Assembly (NCBI GenBank): GCA_031267485.1
Contig: JAIRYY010000053.1
Location: 1 to 15,020, forward strand
Source: Tannerella sp.
Lineage (GTDB): Bacteria > Bacteroidota > Bacteroidia > Bacteroidales > Tannerellaceae
Length of the DNA stretch: 15,020 bases
Direction of reading: 5' to 3'
Each line of letters begins with the position of its first letter. The stretch's first letter is position 1. Both the position numbers and the translations under genes were made by a program. Of this stretch, positions 1 through 6,840 are shown piece by piece. Below the pieces are notes generated by a model, which saw only the letters and a list, made by a program, of their open reading frames with translations, searched no databases and was not told the origin of the DNA.

Positions 1-18
1 GTTCTCAATTCGTTTAGA

Positions 19-62
19 CTCCCGGTTTTTTCGTTATTGTCGGCGAAAGCGGGAGAACTTTT
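19..62 (+). terminator. possible terminator of an upstream gene
   Basis: An imperfect hairpin: CTCCCG (19-24) pairs with CGGGAG (50-55), and TTTCG (29-33) pairs with CGAAA (44-48) across an asymmetric internal loop. A short run of T (59-62) follows. It lies before the channel gene and may end a gene beyond the left edge. The interrupted stem and the lack of a visible upstream gene make this weak. Confidence 0.3.
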
Positions 63-74
63 GGGCGGTATTGT

Positions 75-82
75 TATATTTG
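75..82 (+). promoter_or_regulatory. candidate -7 element upstream of the channel gene
   Basis: TATATTTG fits the Bacteroidota -7 consensus TAnnTTTG and lies 26 nt before the chosen start codon. I see no TTTG/TTG box at the usual 18-21 nt upstream, so only half of the promoter is supported. Confidence 0.35.
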
Positions 83-108
83 CCTCTCATTATTAAAACT
101 GCGTGCAT

Positions 109-900
109 ATGAGAACTAAAGAATTTGTTGGCGAGGCGCTGGGCACTTTCATTCTGGTGCTGTTCGGTTGCGGGTCGGTGGCCGTGGCGGTGCTGTTCGG
201 GGAGTACAACAGTATTTTCCAGATAGGTATGGTGTGGGGCATAGGCGTCACGCTGGCGATTTACCTCACGCGCCATTTGTCGAATGCCCACCTGAACCCG
301 GCGGTCACGCTGGCCATGGTTTTGGGAGGGCGCATGAAGGCCGGCAAGATTCCGGTCTACCTGGCGGCGCAGTTTGCCGGCGCGTTTCTGGCGGGAGTGG
401 CCGTTTTCCTGCTTTTTTCTCCCTCGATTGCGGCTTACGAGAGCGCTCATCAGATTGTCCGCGGCTCGCGGGAATCCGTTATCACGGCCAAGATGTTCGG
501 CGAATTTTATCCGAATCCGGGCGGGACGGCGGTTGTGCCGATGATGCTGGCCATCGCGGCCGAGGCGTTCGGGACGTTCCTGCTGGTACTGACGATTTTC
601 GGCCTGACGGAGGACGCCAACGCGGGGCGGCCGAGCAGCACGATAACGCCTCTGTTTATCGGCCTGACGGTGTCGTCCGTCATCTGGCTCATCGCTCCCC
701 TGACGCAGGCCGGACTGAACCCCGCCCGGGATTTCGGCCCCCGCGCGGTGGCCTGGATTGCCGGCTGGGGCGGGGCAGCCCTGCCTGACGCGAGGGGCGG
801 CTTCTTCTGGGTTTACATCCTGGCGCCGGTCGCGGGCGGTGCGGCGGCAGCCCTGCTGGAGCCGCTCATGAAGCGCATTACGGACAAAAGCGCGCCGTAA
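109..900 (+). CDS. MIP-family channel, aquaglyceroporin (GlpF-like)
   Basis: Inner-membrane channel of the major intrinsic protein family, predicted to pass glycerol and similar small uncharged solutes. The 263-residue protein has two half-repeats. The first NPA motif is in NAHLNPAVTLA (about residues 62-72), and the second is in GLNPARDFGPR (about 203-213). The Asp after NPAR is typical of the glycerol-passing branch rather than strict water channels. Six hydrophobic segments fit the family, and the N-terminal EALGTFILVLFGCG block is characteristic. I chose ATG at 109; an in-frame GTG at 103 would add only two residues. It is followed after 37 nt by a G3E GTPase on the same strand, so co-transcription is possible. 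Some GlpF-type channels also admit arsenite or antimonite, which is relevant given the putative metallochaperones next door. No glycerol kinase is in the window, so I give no gene symbol. Confidence 0.9.
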   Translation: MRTKEFVGEALGTFILVLFGCGSVAVAVLFGEYNSIFQIGMVWGIGVTLAIYLTRHLSNAHLNPAVTLAMVLGGRMKAGKIPVYLAAQFAGAFLAGVAVFLLFSPSIAAYESAHQIVRGSRESVITAKMFGEFYPNPGGTAVVPMMLAIAAEAFGTFLLVLTIFGLTEDANAGRPSSTITPLFIGLTVSSVIWLIAPLTQAGLNPARDFGPRAVAWIAGWGGAALPDARGGFFWVYILAPVAGGAAAALLEPLMKRITDKSAP

Positions 901-937
901 TAGGAAGATATATTCCATTTTTTAAATATATATATGT

Positions 938-2041
938 ATGAAAACGACGAGAATTATTTTTACGGGAGGATTTCTGGGTGCGGGGAAGACCACGCTGCTG
1001 TGGGAAGCGGCCGGACGTCTGACAAAAAAAGGCCTGCGCGTGGGCCTTATCACGAACGATCAGGCGCCTGAACTGGTCGATACGGCGCTGCTGTCGAGGC
1101 AGGGGCTGGCGGTGGCCGAAGTGAGCGGCAGCTGCTTTTGCTGCAACTTCAACGGACTGACCGAAGCGATGGAGCGCGTGAACGCCGGAACGGAGGCCGA
1201 CGTCATCATGGCCGAACCGGTGGGCAGCTGCACGGATTTGTCGGCGACTATCATGCAGCCGCTGAAACAGGACTGGCATCACCGGTTTTCGGTTGCGCCC
1301 CTTTCCGTCCTGGCCGACCCGGCGCGCCTCCTGCCCATCCTCGACGGCGAAACGGCCGGCCTGCACGGCGATGCCGCCTATATCTTCCGCAAGCAGCTGG
1401 AGGAAAGCGACATCATCCTTGTCACGAAAACGGACACGCTGGAGGCGCACGCGCTCGCTTCCCTGCTCGGACGCGTGCGCGAAGCCTTCCCGTCGGCAAC
1501 GGCGCTTCCGGTGAGCGCCCTTTCGGGAGAGGGGATGGACGAATGGCTCGCGAACGTGCTGGAGAGGACGGATGCCGGACGGCGCATTGCCGTCGTGGAC
1601 TATGACGTGTATGCCCGCGGGGAGGCCGTCCTGGGCTGGCTGAACGGGACCGTCCGGCTGACGGCGTTCGTCGGGACGGGCGACCTGGATGCTTTCATGA
1701 ACGCGTTCCTCACCCGTCTGGCGGAACGCCTGGACGGCCGGGGCTACGGCGTCGGACATGTAAAGGCGATACTCGAAAACGGTTCCCGGTATGTCGCCGG
1801 CAACCTGACCGGGAATGTGCGCACGCTCTCCCTGCGCGGTTCCGTGGGAATGGGCCATACGGCCAAACTGACGGTTAACGCGCGTGTGGAAACAAGCCCC
1901 GAAAAGCTGGACGCCCTGGTTCGCGAGGTTCTGGACGAAACGACGCACGGCTGCTATGAGATGACCGTCCTGGCATGGCGCTGCCTGCAGCCCGGCAGAC
2001 CCAACCCGACGTACCGCTACGCACAGGTGGTGGCGCTCTGA
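938..2041 (+). CDS. G3E P-loop GTPase, COG0523/CobW-like, with intact CxCC motif
   Basis: Cytosolic SIMIBI-class GTPase of the G3E family, whose studied members deliver metals or cofactors to client proteins. The 367-residue protein has Walker A GFLGAGKT (11-18) and the metal-binding CxCC motif as C66-F-C68-C69 in EVSGSCFCCNF. It also has EPVGSCTDL (93-101) with a further cysteine, C98, and a guanine-specificity TKTD (163-166). The C-terminal part (about 215-345) looks like the CobW C-terminal domain. The substrate cannot be read from sequence, and no cobalamin, urease or hydrogenase gene is nearby. There is no sign of a B12 riboswitch or Zur-type site in the 37-nt upstream gap. The gene is followed after 24 nt by a diverged tandem copy. 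The start at 938 is supported by the Walker A position close to the N terminus. Confidence 0.85.
   Translation: MKTTRIIFTGGFLGAGKTTLLWEAAGRLTKKGLRVGLITNDQAPELVDTALLSRQGLAVAEVSGSCFCCNFNGLTEAMERVNAGTEADVIMAEPVGSCTDLSATIMQPLKQDWHHRFSVAPLSVLADPARLLPILDGETAGLHGDAAYIFRKQLEESDIILVTKTDTLEAHALASLLGRVREAFPSATALPVSALSGEGMDEWLANVLERTDAGRRIAVVDYDVYARGEAVLGWLNGTVRLTAFVGTGDLDAFMNAFLTRLAERLDGRGYGVGHVKAILENGSRYVAGNLTGNVRTLSLRGSVGMGHTAKLTVNARVETSPEKLDALVREVLDETTHGCYEMTVLAWRCLQPGRPNPTYRYAQVVAL
1379..1425 (+). repeat. near-identical block shared by the two G3E genes, copy 1
   Basis: These 47 bases match 2495-2541 with one difference (C1411 versus T2527). They encode the shared peptide YIFRKQLEESDIILVT. Elsewhere the two genes have diverged far more, so this block stands out at the DNA level. 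Confidence 0.8.
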
Positions 2042-2065
2042 CTGAAATGGTTTGCAACTGAATAT

Positions 2066-3202
2066 ATGGAAACAACTCGCGTCTTGTTCGCAGGCGGCTT
2101 CCCCGGCTCCGGTAAAACGGCCCTGCTGTGGGAGGCCGCACTGCGTTTGACGGCTCAGGGCCTGCGGGTCGGCCTGATTACGAACGACCCGTCGTCCGGA
2201 GCGCTGCTGGCGCACAGCGGGCTGAGGGTGGAAGAGGTGGACGGGAACGGTTTTGGCGGCAACTTTAACGGTCTGACCGCGGCTGTCGGGCGCCTCCGGG
2301 CGGAAATTGCGGCCGACGTCATCCTGGTCGAGCCCTCCGGCCGCAGCGCCGATTTGTCGGCCACCGTCATACAGCCGCTCAAGCAGCTTTACGGGCGGAA
2401 GTTGCCGCTCGGGCCGCTGTCCGTTCTGGCAGACCCCGTCCGGCTGAACGGCATGCTCCGCGGCGGCACGTCCGGACTGCATCCCGGCATGGCTTATATC
2501 TTCCGCAAGCAGCTGGAGGAAAGCGATATCATCCTTGTCACCCGGACCGACGCGATGGCGCCCGAAGCCTTGCGGCAGCTGATTGTGCAGACCCGCGCCG
2601 CGTACCATTCCTGCGTAATGGCAGTCAGCCCGTCAAGCGGCGACGGTATCGACGGGTGGCTTCAGGAGGCGATGATGCGTCACGAATGTGGCACGCGCAT
2701 AGCCGCCGTCGATTATGACGCGTACGCGCGGGGTAACGCCGCCGTGAGCCGGCTCGACGGCATGGTGCGCCTGCGCGGCAAGACGCCGTCGGACTGGGAC
2801 CTGTTCACCCGCCTCCTCCTGGCAAAACTGCGGCAAGGTTTCGAGGAACAGGCCTGTCCGGTGGAGCACGTGAAAATACTTGTCGAAAATGGAGATTCAT
2901 TCGTCGCCGGCAGCCTGACCGACAGCGTGTCGGGAACGCTTTCGTTCCGCGGTTCGGCGGGCATGGGCGACTGTGCGAAACTGACCGTCGGCGCCTGCGT
3001 GGAAACGCCTCCCGGCGCGCTGAGCCGGATTGTCCGCGAGACGCTCGACGCGGCGTTCGCACATCATTCGCATGAGGCCGAAACGGACAGGTGGGAATGT
3101 CTGCCGTCCGAATGTCCCGCCCCGGCCTGCCGGTTCGACAAGGTCGTGAAGATGCCTGTCCTGCTGAAAGGGCTGCGGATGGCCGGGCCGGCGGAAAACT
3201 GA
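2066..3202 (+). CDS. G3E GTPase paralogue lacking the CxCC metal-binding motif
   Basis: A 378-residue tandem duplicate of the preceding GTPase. Walker A is retained as GFPGSGKT (11-18), and the base-recognition motif is TRTD (159-162). Thus GTP binding looks intact. The metal site does not: where copy 1 has SCFCC, this protein has NGFGG (61-65), replacing all three cysteines with glycine. The fourth nearby cysteine of copy 1 (C98 in EPVGSC) is serine here (S94 in EPSGRS). The segment after LITND is four residues shorter. At the C terminus it has C345, C350 and C355 (C-x4-C-x4-C); only the first is shared with copy 1. The reading frame is uninterrupted, so this is not an obvious pseudogene. 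It may be a regulatory partner or subunit of copy 1, or bind a different ligand. Its stop lies 41 nt from the convergent oxidoreductase stop. Confidence 0.85.
   Translation: METTRVLFAGGFPGSGKTALLWEAALRLTAQGLRVGLITNDPSSGALLAHSGLRVEEVDGNGFGGNFNGLTAAVGRLRAEIAADVILVEPSGRSADLSATVIQPLKQLYGRKLPLGPLSVLADPVRLNGMLRGGTSGLHPGMAYIFRKQLEESDIILVTRTDAMAPEALRQLIVQTRAAYHSCVMAVSPSSGDGIDGWLQEAMMRHECGTRIAAVDYDAYARGNAAVSRLDGMVRLRGKTPSDWDLFTRLLLAKLRQGFEEQACPVEHVKILVENGDSFVAGSLTDSVSGTLSFRGSAGMGDCAKLTVGACVETPPGALSRIVRETLDAAFAHHSHEAETDRWECLPSECPAPACRFDKVVKMPVLLKGLRMAGPAEN
2495..2541 (+). repeat. near-identical block shared by the two G3E genes, copy 2
   Basis: Partner of 1379-1425, 46 of 47 bases identical. It spans the conserved YIFRKQLEESDIILVT region ahead of the guanine-recognition motif. 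Confidence 0.8.
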
Positions 3203-3243
3203 CCGTGCGGAAGCGGCCGCAGTCCGCGGACGGGGGGACGTTT

Positions 3244-4734
3244 TCATTCCCGCTTTTTTTCCACCGTCAATATCCGCTGGGCGGCAAACCGGCCTGACAG
3301 CGCCGCCAGCGGCATCCCTCCCGCCGGGAAGGTGCACTGCCCGGCAATGTAAAGATTTTTTATGCCGTCGATTGTCCCCTTGTGAATCCGTTTCCTGACA
3401 TGTCCGTACGGGATGAACGACATGTAGGCGCCCCGGTAGGAGTTGCAGTATTTGCTGAACGTGAGGGGCGTCGCCACGTCCGACATTTCGATTTTACCTT
3501 CCAGCTCCGGAAAAACGCGCACAATCCCTCCAATCACCCAGTTTGCAATGCGTTCCTTTTCCGACAGGTATTCCTGCGCGGAATTTTCCTTGAGCGCTTT
3601 CCAGAAATCAAATTCGTTTTCGGTTAGCAGGACGTTCATGACGGATTTGCCGTCCCGGTTGAATTTCGGGTCGTAGTTGTACAGTTTGACATTGAAGAAG
3701 CGCAGCTCCGTATTGTTCACGCGCAGCGGTTTTTCGGGCTGAACGTAAACATTGTGGGGGTACGCGCTGAGGTCGGCCGCAACGCCCAGCCCGACGTACG
3801 TTCCGGTCAGCATCATGTAATTGTGCGGTTCGGCAAAACATTTTTCGAAGAACGCATCCGGATACTGCGCATCAAGGAGCCGGTTGAGCAGCATGTCCGC
3901 ATCGACGGCCGAAATCACATAGTCGGCAAACAGTTCCCGGTCGTCGTCCTTCAGTTTGATGCCCACGGCCTTGCCGTCTCTGACGATTATCCGCTCCACC
4001 TCCCTGCTGAAATGTATGATGCCGCCCGATTCCTCAAAGCATCGCTGCATTCTTTTCGCAAATTCCTGCGAGCCGCCCATCGGCCATCCGCCGTCGCCCG
4101 ACGTCCGTATGCCGAGCGAATAAAACAGGGTGTAGACGGGCATTACGGTCGGGAAAACGCATGACAGTAACTGACGTATGACGGGCGACCTGAACTCTTC
4201 CAGATAGTCGTCAATCGTCATCCGTTCCGTTTTCTTTTCCGGCGTCCCGGAGCGGACGAGTTTCCACAGAAACGGCAGCGCGTCAAAGAAATTCATCTGT
4301 TCGAACGGCTTTTTTATGGGGACGTTGAGATTCTGAAACCGCCGGATGTTGCGTACCATTTTCCTGACCGCCACCCGGTCTTCCGGCGAGATGTCGCACA
4401 ATTCGCGTTCCGTCCGTTCCAGGTCGGAATACAGGTGATAAGTCCTGCCGTCGTAAACGGTAGACGCAATCTTTTCCGTATTGTATATCTTCACATCGTC
4501 GCTCAGGGCGCCGCACGTTCGCCAGATGCTGTTGATACCCGTTCCCGCCTTGGTGCCCGTGAGCCACTGTATGCACCCGTCTATGTGAAAACCCTTGCGG
4601 TTCCAGCCCGTGCAGTTCCCTCCCGCAATGGAGTGGGCTTCGTACATCTCCACGTCCAGTCCCGCCAGACGCACATATATCCCGGCAACCAGCCCGGACA
4701 CGCCTGTTCCTATCACAAATACCTTTCTGTTCAT
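3244..4734 (-). CDS. FAD-dependent oxidoreductase, phytoene desaturase/carotenoid isomerase-like (COG1233)
   Basis: A 496-residue flavoprotein of the CrtI/CrtISO superfamily. The N terminus has the Rossmann fingerprint GTGVSG (9-14) followed about twenty residues on by an acidic strand end in VEMYEAHSIAGGN. The C terminus has the second FAD-binding signature, NLYIAGQCTFPAGGMPLAALSG in two overlapping pieces near residues 462-483. Length fits the family. There is no carotenoid synthase (CrtB) or other terpenoid gene in the window, so a role in carotenoids is not supported. In Bacteroidota such proteins are often annotated only as NAD(P)/FAD-dependent oxidoreductases, with lipid or polyene substrates possible. 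The start at 4734 puts the Rossmann strand right at the N terminus. It lies 54 nt downstream of punA with no convincing promoter between, so it is probably co-transcribed with punA. Confidence 0.8.
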   Translation of the reverse strand: MNRKVFVIGTGVSGLVAGIYVRLAGLDVEMYEAHSIAGGNCTGWNRKGFHIDGCIQWLTGTKAGTGINSIWRTCGALSDDVKIYNTEKIASTVYDGRTYHLYSDLERTERELCDISPEDRVAVRKMVRNIRRFQNLNVPIKKPFEQMNFFDALPFLWKLVRSGTPEKKTERMTIDDYLEEFRSPVIRQLLSCVFPTVMPVYTLFYSLGIRTSGDGGWPMGGSQEFAKRMQRCFEESGGIIHFSREVERIIVRDGKAVGIKLKDDDRELFADYVISAVDADMLLNRLLDAQYPDAFFEKCFAEPHNYMMLTGTYVGLGVAADLSAYPHNVYVQPEKPLRVNNTELRFFNVKLYNYDPKFNRDGKSVMNVLLTENEFDFWKALKENSAQEYLSEKERIANWVIGGIVRVFPELEGKIEMSDVATPLTFSKYCNSYRGAYMSFIPYGHVRKRIHKGTIDGIKNLYIAGQCTFPAGGMPLAALSGRFAAQRILTVEKKRE

Positions 4735-4788
4735 TGTTTTTTTAATTAAATTGTGTTACAACCGCACGAATATTGCGCCGTATATTTT

Positions 4789-5607
4789 TTACCCGATCCG
4801 GGTTATAAGTTCCGTAAACAACACGCCCATTCTATCCGCCGCCTGCCCGGCAGCTCTTACCACGTCTTCGCCGTCGTTCACGAAATCGTCCGCGAAACGG
4901 TAGCCCTCGTTCGTGATGACCGACATGCCGAACACGCGTATCCCGGCATGACGGGCCACGATCACTTCCGGCACGGTACTCATCCCGATTGCATCCCCTC
5001 CCGCGCTGCCGTAAAACGCGTATTCGGCAGGCGTTTCGAACGATGGCCCCGTCAGGCCGACATACACGCCTTTCTTCAGCGGGATGTGATGCGACGCGGC
5101 AATCTCCTCCATGCAGCGGATGTACTCGCGGTCATAGGCGCGCGTCATGTCCGGGAAACGCGTGCCGAACGCGCTGTCATTCTCCCCGACCAGCGGATTG
5201 GGCAGCATGTTGACATGGTCGCGGATAATCATCAGGTCTCCGGTCCGGAACGTACGGTTAATCCCCCCCGCCGCATTCGACACAAGCAGGCGTTTAACGC
5301 CCGCCAGCTTCATCACGCGAACCGGAAACGTCACCTGCCGCATCGTATAACCCTCGTAATAATGAAAACGCCCCTGCATGGCGAGCGTCCGCTTTCCTCC
5401 GATTGTCCCGTAAATAAGATTTCCCCGGTGTCCCGTGGCGGTCGGGGTCATGAAATGGGGTATTTCCCGGTAGGGAATCACCGTCGCGTCTTCCATCCTG
5501 TCGGTCAGCGCGCCAAGCCCGCTTCCCAGCACGATTCCCGTTTCGGGTATCCCGTTGATTTTCGACAATATATAGTCTGCCGCCTCCTGATAATCGCTTC
5601 CTGTCAT
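4789..5607 (-). CDS. punA: purine nucleoside phosphorylase (trimeric, PNP/MTAP family)
   Basis: Catalyses phosphorolysis of purine (deoxy)nucleosides such as inosine and guanosine to free base and (deoxy)ribose-1-phosphate, in cytosolic purine salvage. The 272-residue protein matches the trimeric class. It has the phosphate-binding VLGSGLG (26-32), GRFHYYEGY (79-87), SNAAGGIN (110-117), [10 protein letters not shown] (187-196) with base-contacting E191, [15 protein letters not shown] (206-220), and VITN (230-233) with the purine-binding Asn N233. The Glu/Asn pair corresponds to E201/N243 of mammalian PNP and favours 6-oxopurines over adenosine. The start at 5607 is preceded by a consensus Bacteroidota promoter. 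The downstream neighbour on the same strand is the FAD oxidoreductase; no functional link between them is evident. Confidence 0.93.
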   Translation of the reverse strand: MTGSDYQEAADYILSKINGIPETGIVLGSGLGALTDRMEDATVIPYREIPHFMTPTATGHRGNLIYGTIGGKRTLAMQGRFHYYEGYTMRQVTFPVRVMKLAGVKRLLVSNAAGGINRTFRTGDLMIIRDHVNMLPNPLVGENDSAFGTRFPDMTRAYDREYIRCMEEIAASHHIPLKKGVYVGLTGPSFETPAEYAFYGSAGGDAIGMSTVPEVIVARHAGIRVFGMSVITNEGYRFADDFVNDGEDVVRAAGQAADRMGVLFTELITRIG

Positions 5608-5630
5608 GGTACATTATATTATATACCCGG

Positions 5631-5661
5631 CAAATTTAATAATTACTTTTAAATTGGCAAA
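5631..5661 (-). promoter_or_regulatory. Bacteroidota sigma promoter for punA
   Basis: Read on the minus strand, TTTG (5661-5658), a 19-nt spacer and TAAATTTG (5638-5631) match the TTTG / TAnnTTTG promoter pattern. The -7 element ends about 24 nt before the punA start codon, giving a short leader. Confidence 0.7.
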
Positions 5662-5677
5662 AAACTTTCTTCATTTT

Positions 5678-5726
5678 AAAAATAAAGGAGCCGTCCCTGA
5701 AAATTTTCATTTGAGACAGCTCCTTT
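5678..5726 (-). terminator. intrinsic terminator after the two-helix membrane protein gene
   Basis: Arms AAAGGAGCCGTC (5684-5695) and GACAGCTCCTTT (5715-5726) pair over 12 positions with one mismatch. The loop contains a perfect 12-nt palindrome, TGAAAATTTTCA (5698-5709). Read on the minus strand the stem ends in CTCCTTT and continues ATTTTTAAAA, a U-rich tail. It sits 28 nt beyond the stop of the upstream gene and just ahead of the punA promoter. The plus-strand side also has TTTT after the stem, so it could work both ways. Confidence 0.7.
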
Positions 5727-5753
5727 TCTTTCGGCACCCCTGTGGTGGCAGTA

Positions 5754-6287
5754 TTATTTCCGTTTCTTCAGCATGTTCAGGATAGCCTGCGCTTCTTCGG
5801 GGGAGTGTTTGCGCGCTTCATTCGCATTGACAAATTCGTAGGGGACGTAGGCCACGACCTGTGAATAGCAGAAACTGCCGTCCTGTGACGCCGCTACCCG
5901 GAGTTTGAGCGCGTCGATGCCGGCCGGTTTCAGGTTCTCAAGTTCACTGATGTTTCCGCCGTTTACGATGCCGAGCAGTTTGTCGCGCTCCTTTGCGTCG
6001 AAACAGAGTTCCTGAAAAATGATGCTTTCCCTGGTATGGCTCAGTTTGTAACCTGTTTTTTTGAAGAAAGCATATATGATGCCCCATATAAGCAGGCTGA
6101 TGCCTCCGAGAATGAATACGGTCGGAATCATGCCGTTCGTTTCCGATATATTGCCGTTTACCGCGATTAGCGCGATGCCCGCCACAAACAACAGGATACT
6201 CAGGATAATCGATGGTTTTGATTTGTAAACCTCGCTGTTGTTCGCACTGTCAAAAATCTGTTCTATTGATAAATTATTTTTTTCCAT
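5754..6287 (-). CDS. unrecognised protein with two membrane helices
   Basis: I do not recognise this 177-residue protein. Residues 1-24 are polar. Two hydrophobic helices follow, at about 25-43 (PSIILSILLFVAGIALIAV) and 53-74, separated by a short polar turn. The remaining ~100 residues form a soluble domain that probably lies in the cytoplasm, ending in the basic tail LNMLKKRK. The frame is open further upstream to 6356, but I chose ATG at 6287 because the extra 23 residues look unlike a protein N terminus and an AT-rich leader precedes this ATG. The gene is followed by a strong terminator, so it probably ends a transcription unit. Base composition is more AT-rich than the flanking metabolic genes. 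It resembles the short membrane proteins of unknown function common in Bacteroidales. Confidence 0.7.
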   Translation of the reverse strand: MEKNNLSIEQIFDSANNSEVYKSKPSIILSILLFVAGIALIAVNGNISETNGMIPTVFILGGISLLIWGIIYAFFKKTGYKLSHTRESIIFQELCFDAKERDKLLGIVNGGNISELENLKPAGIDALKLRVAASQDGSFCYSQVVAYVPYEFVNANEARKHSPEEAQAILNMLKKRK

Positions 6288-6333
6288 AATCTGTTTTTTA
6301 TAGTATGTAAATGTATGGATATACAATGCCCCC

Positions 6334-6354
6334 GGATAAAAAGGCGTTTTATCC
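6334..6354. other. short perfect inverted repeat between two hypothetical genes
   Basis: GGATAAAA (6334-6341) and TTTTATCC (6347-6354) form an 8-bp perfect stem with a 5-nt loop. It lies 48 nt past the stop of the minus-strand gene at 6403-6795 and before the start at 6287. On the minus strand it is followed by GGGGGC rather than U residues, so it is not a standard terminator. Confidence 0.4.
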
Positions 6355-6402
6355 ATGTGTTTTAAAGTCTTGAATCCGGTATGGTTTCCTTAAAAAAAAC
6401 AG

Positions 6403-6795
6403 TCAAATCAACAGTTTGCGAAGGGCATAGATATAGTAGCCGTCCTTTTCCTTTTTCGAATAGTGTAGAAAAAATGCGGTTCGGATGATATGTATTTTCC
6501 GGTGAATCAGGTTTAAAAGGCATGATTTAAGCGTATTGTAAGGATTATTGACCGTCTTGAAGAAAGAAAACGGCACTCTCGAACCGGGTATGCTGTTTAA
6601 TCCGGCTGGAATAAACGGAGCATCGGACGTGATATAAAAATGGCCTCCATTCGGGACGGACTCCGTGTCGTCCGTGCAGACAAACGGGCTTTGCATGCCG
6701 CCGCCGATATTCTTTTCCGGAATATGCGTGTTTACGATGGCAACATGCAAGATCAACGCTGCCGTCAGTGAACTGAATGAAAGAAACCGTTTCAT
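6403..6795 (-). CDS. unrecognised small protein with possible signal peptide
   Basis: A 130-residue open frame I cannot assign. The N terminus MKRFLSFSSLTAALILHVAI has a positive start and a hydrophobic stretch of about 14 residues, compatible with a signal peptide or one membrane anchor. The middle has a Gly/Pro/Ser-rich segment, and the C-terminal third (about residues 90-130) is basic and aromatic, ending ALRKLLI. There is one isolated cysteine (about residue 40). It begins 45 nt downstream of the HAD phosphatase stop on the same strand, so it may be the last gene of the dehydrogenase-phosphatase transcript. No promoter of its own is visible. No overlapping plus-strand frame offers a better alternative, but support for it being translated is only moderate. 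Confidence 0.5.
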   Translation of the reverse strand: MKRFLSFSSLTAALILHVAIVNTHIPEKNIGGGMQSPFVCTDDTESVPNGGHFYITSDAPFIPAGLNSIPGSRVPFSFFKTVNNPYNTLKSCLLNLIHRKIHIIRTAFFLHYSKKEKDGYYIYALRKLLI

Positions 6796-6840
6796 TTTAT
6801 CTTCATATCAAAATGGCCATGCAAAAGTCAGTATAATTTT

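Noticed and set aside
34..918. A 294-codon minus-strand frame opposite the channel gene
   Set aside because: The plus strand encodes both NPA motifs and six hydrophobic segments; the reverse frame is a hydrophilic Arg/Gln-rich shadow.
901..937. A cobalamin riboswitch or Zur-type operator before the first CobW-like gene
   Set aside because: The gap is only 37 nt, AT-rich, and too short for a riboswitch; no palindromic operator is visible.
878..2608. A 576-codon open frame on the minus strand opposite both G3E genes
   Set aside because: It is antisense to two genes with clear GTPase motifs, its translation is Arg/Gln/His/Gly-rich low-complexity sequence with no domain, and GC-rich genes commonly leave such antisense frames open.
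3222..3231. The palindrome GTCCGCGGAC between the convergent GTPase and oxidoreductase genes as a terminator
   Set aside because: It is a self-complementary 10-mer with no loop, followed by G-rich rather than T-rich sequence on the plus strand; chance is likely in GC-rich DNA.
4753..5652. A 299-codon plus-strand frame opposite punA
   Set aside because: punA carries all family motifs on the minus strand; the plus-strand translation is compositionally odd and merely shadows it.
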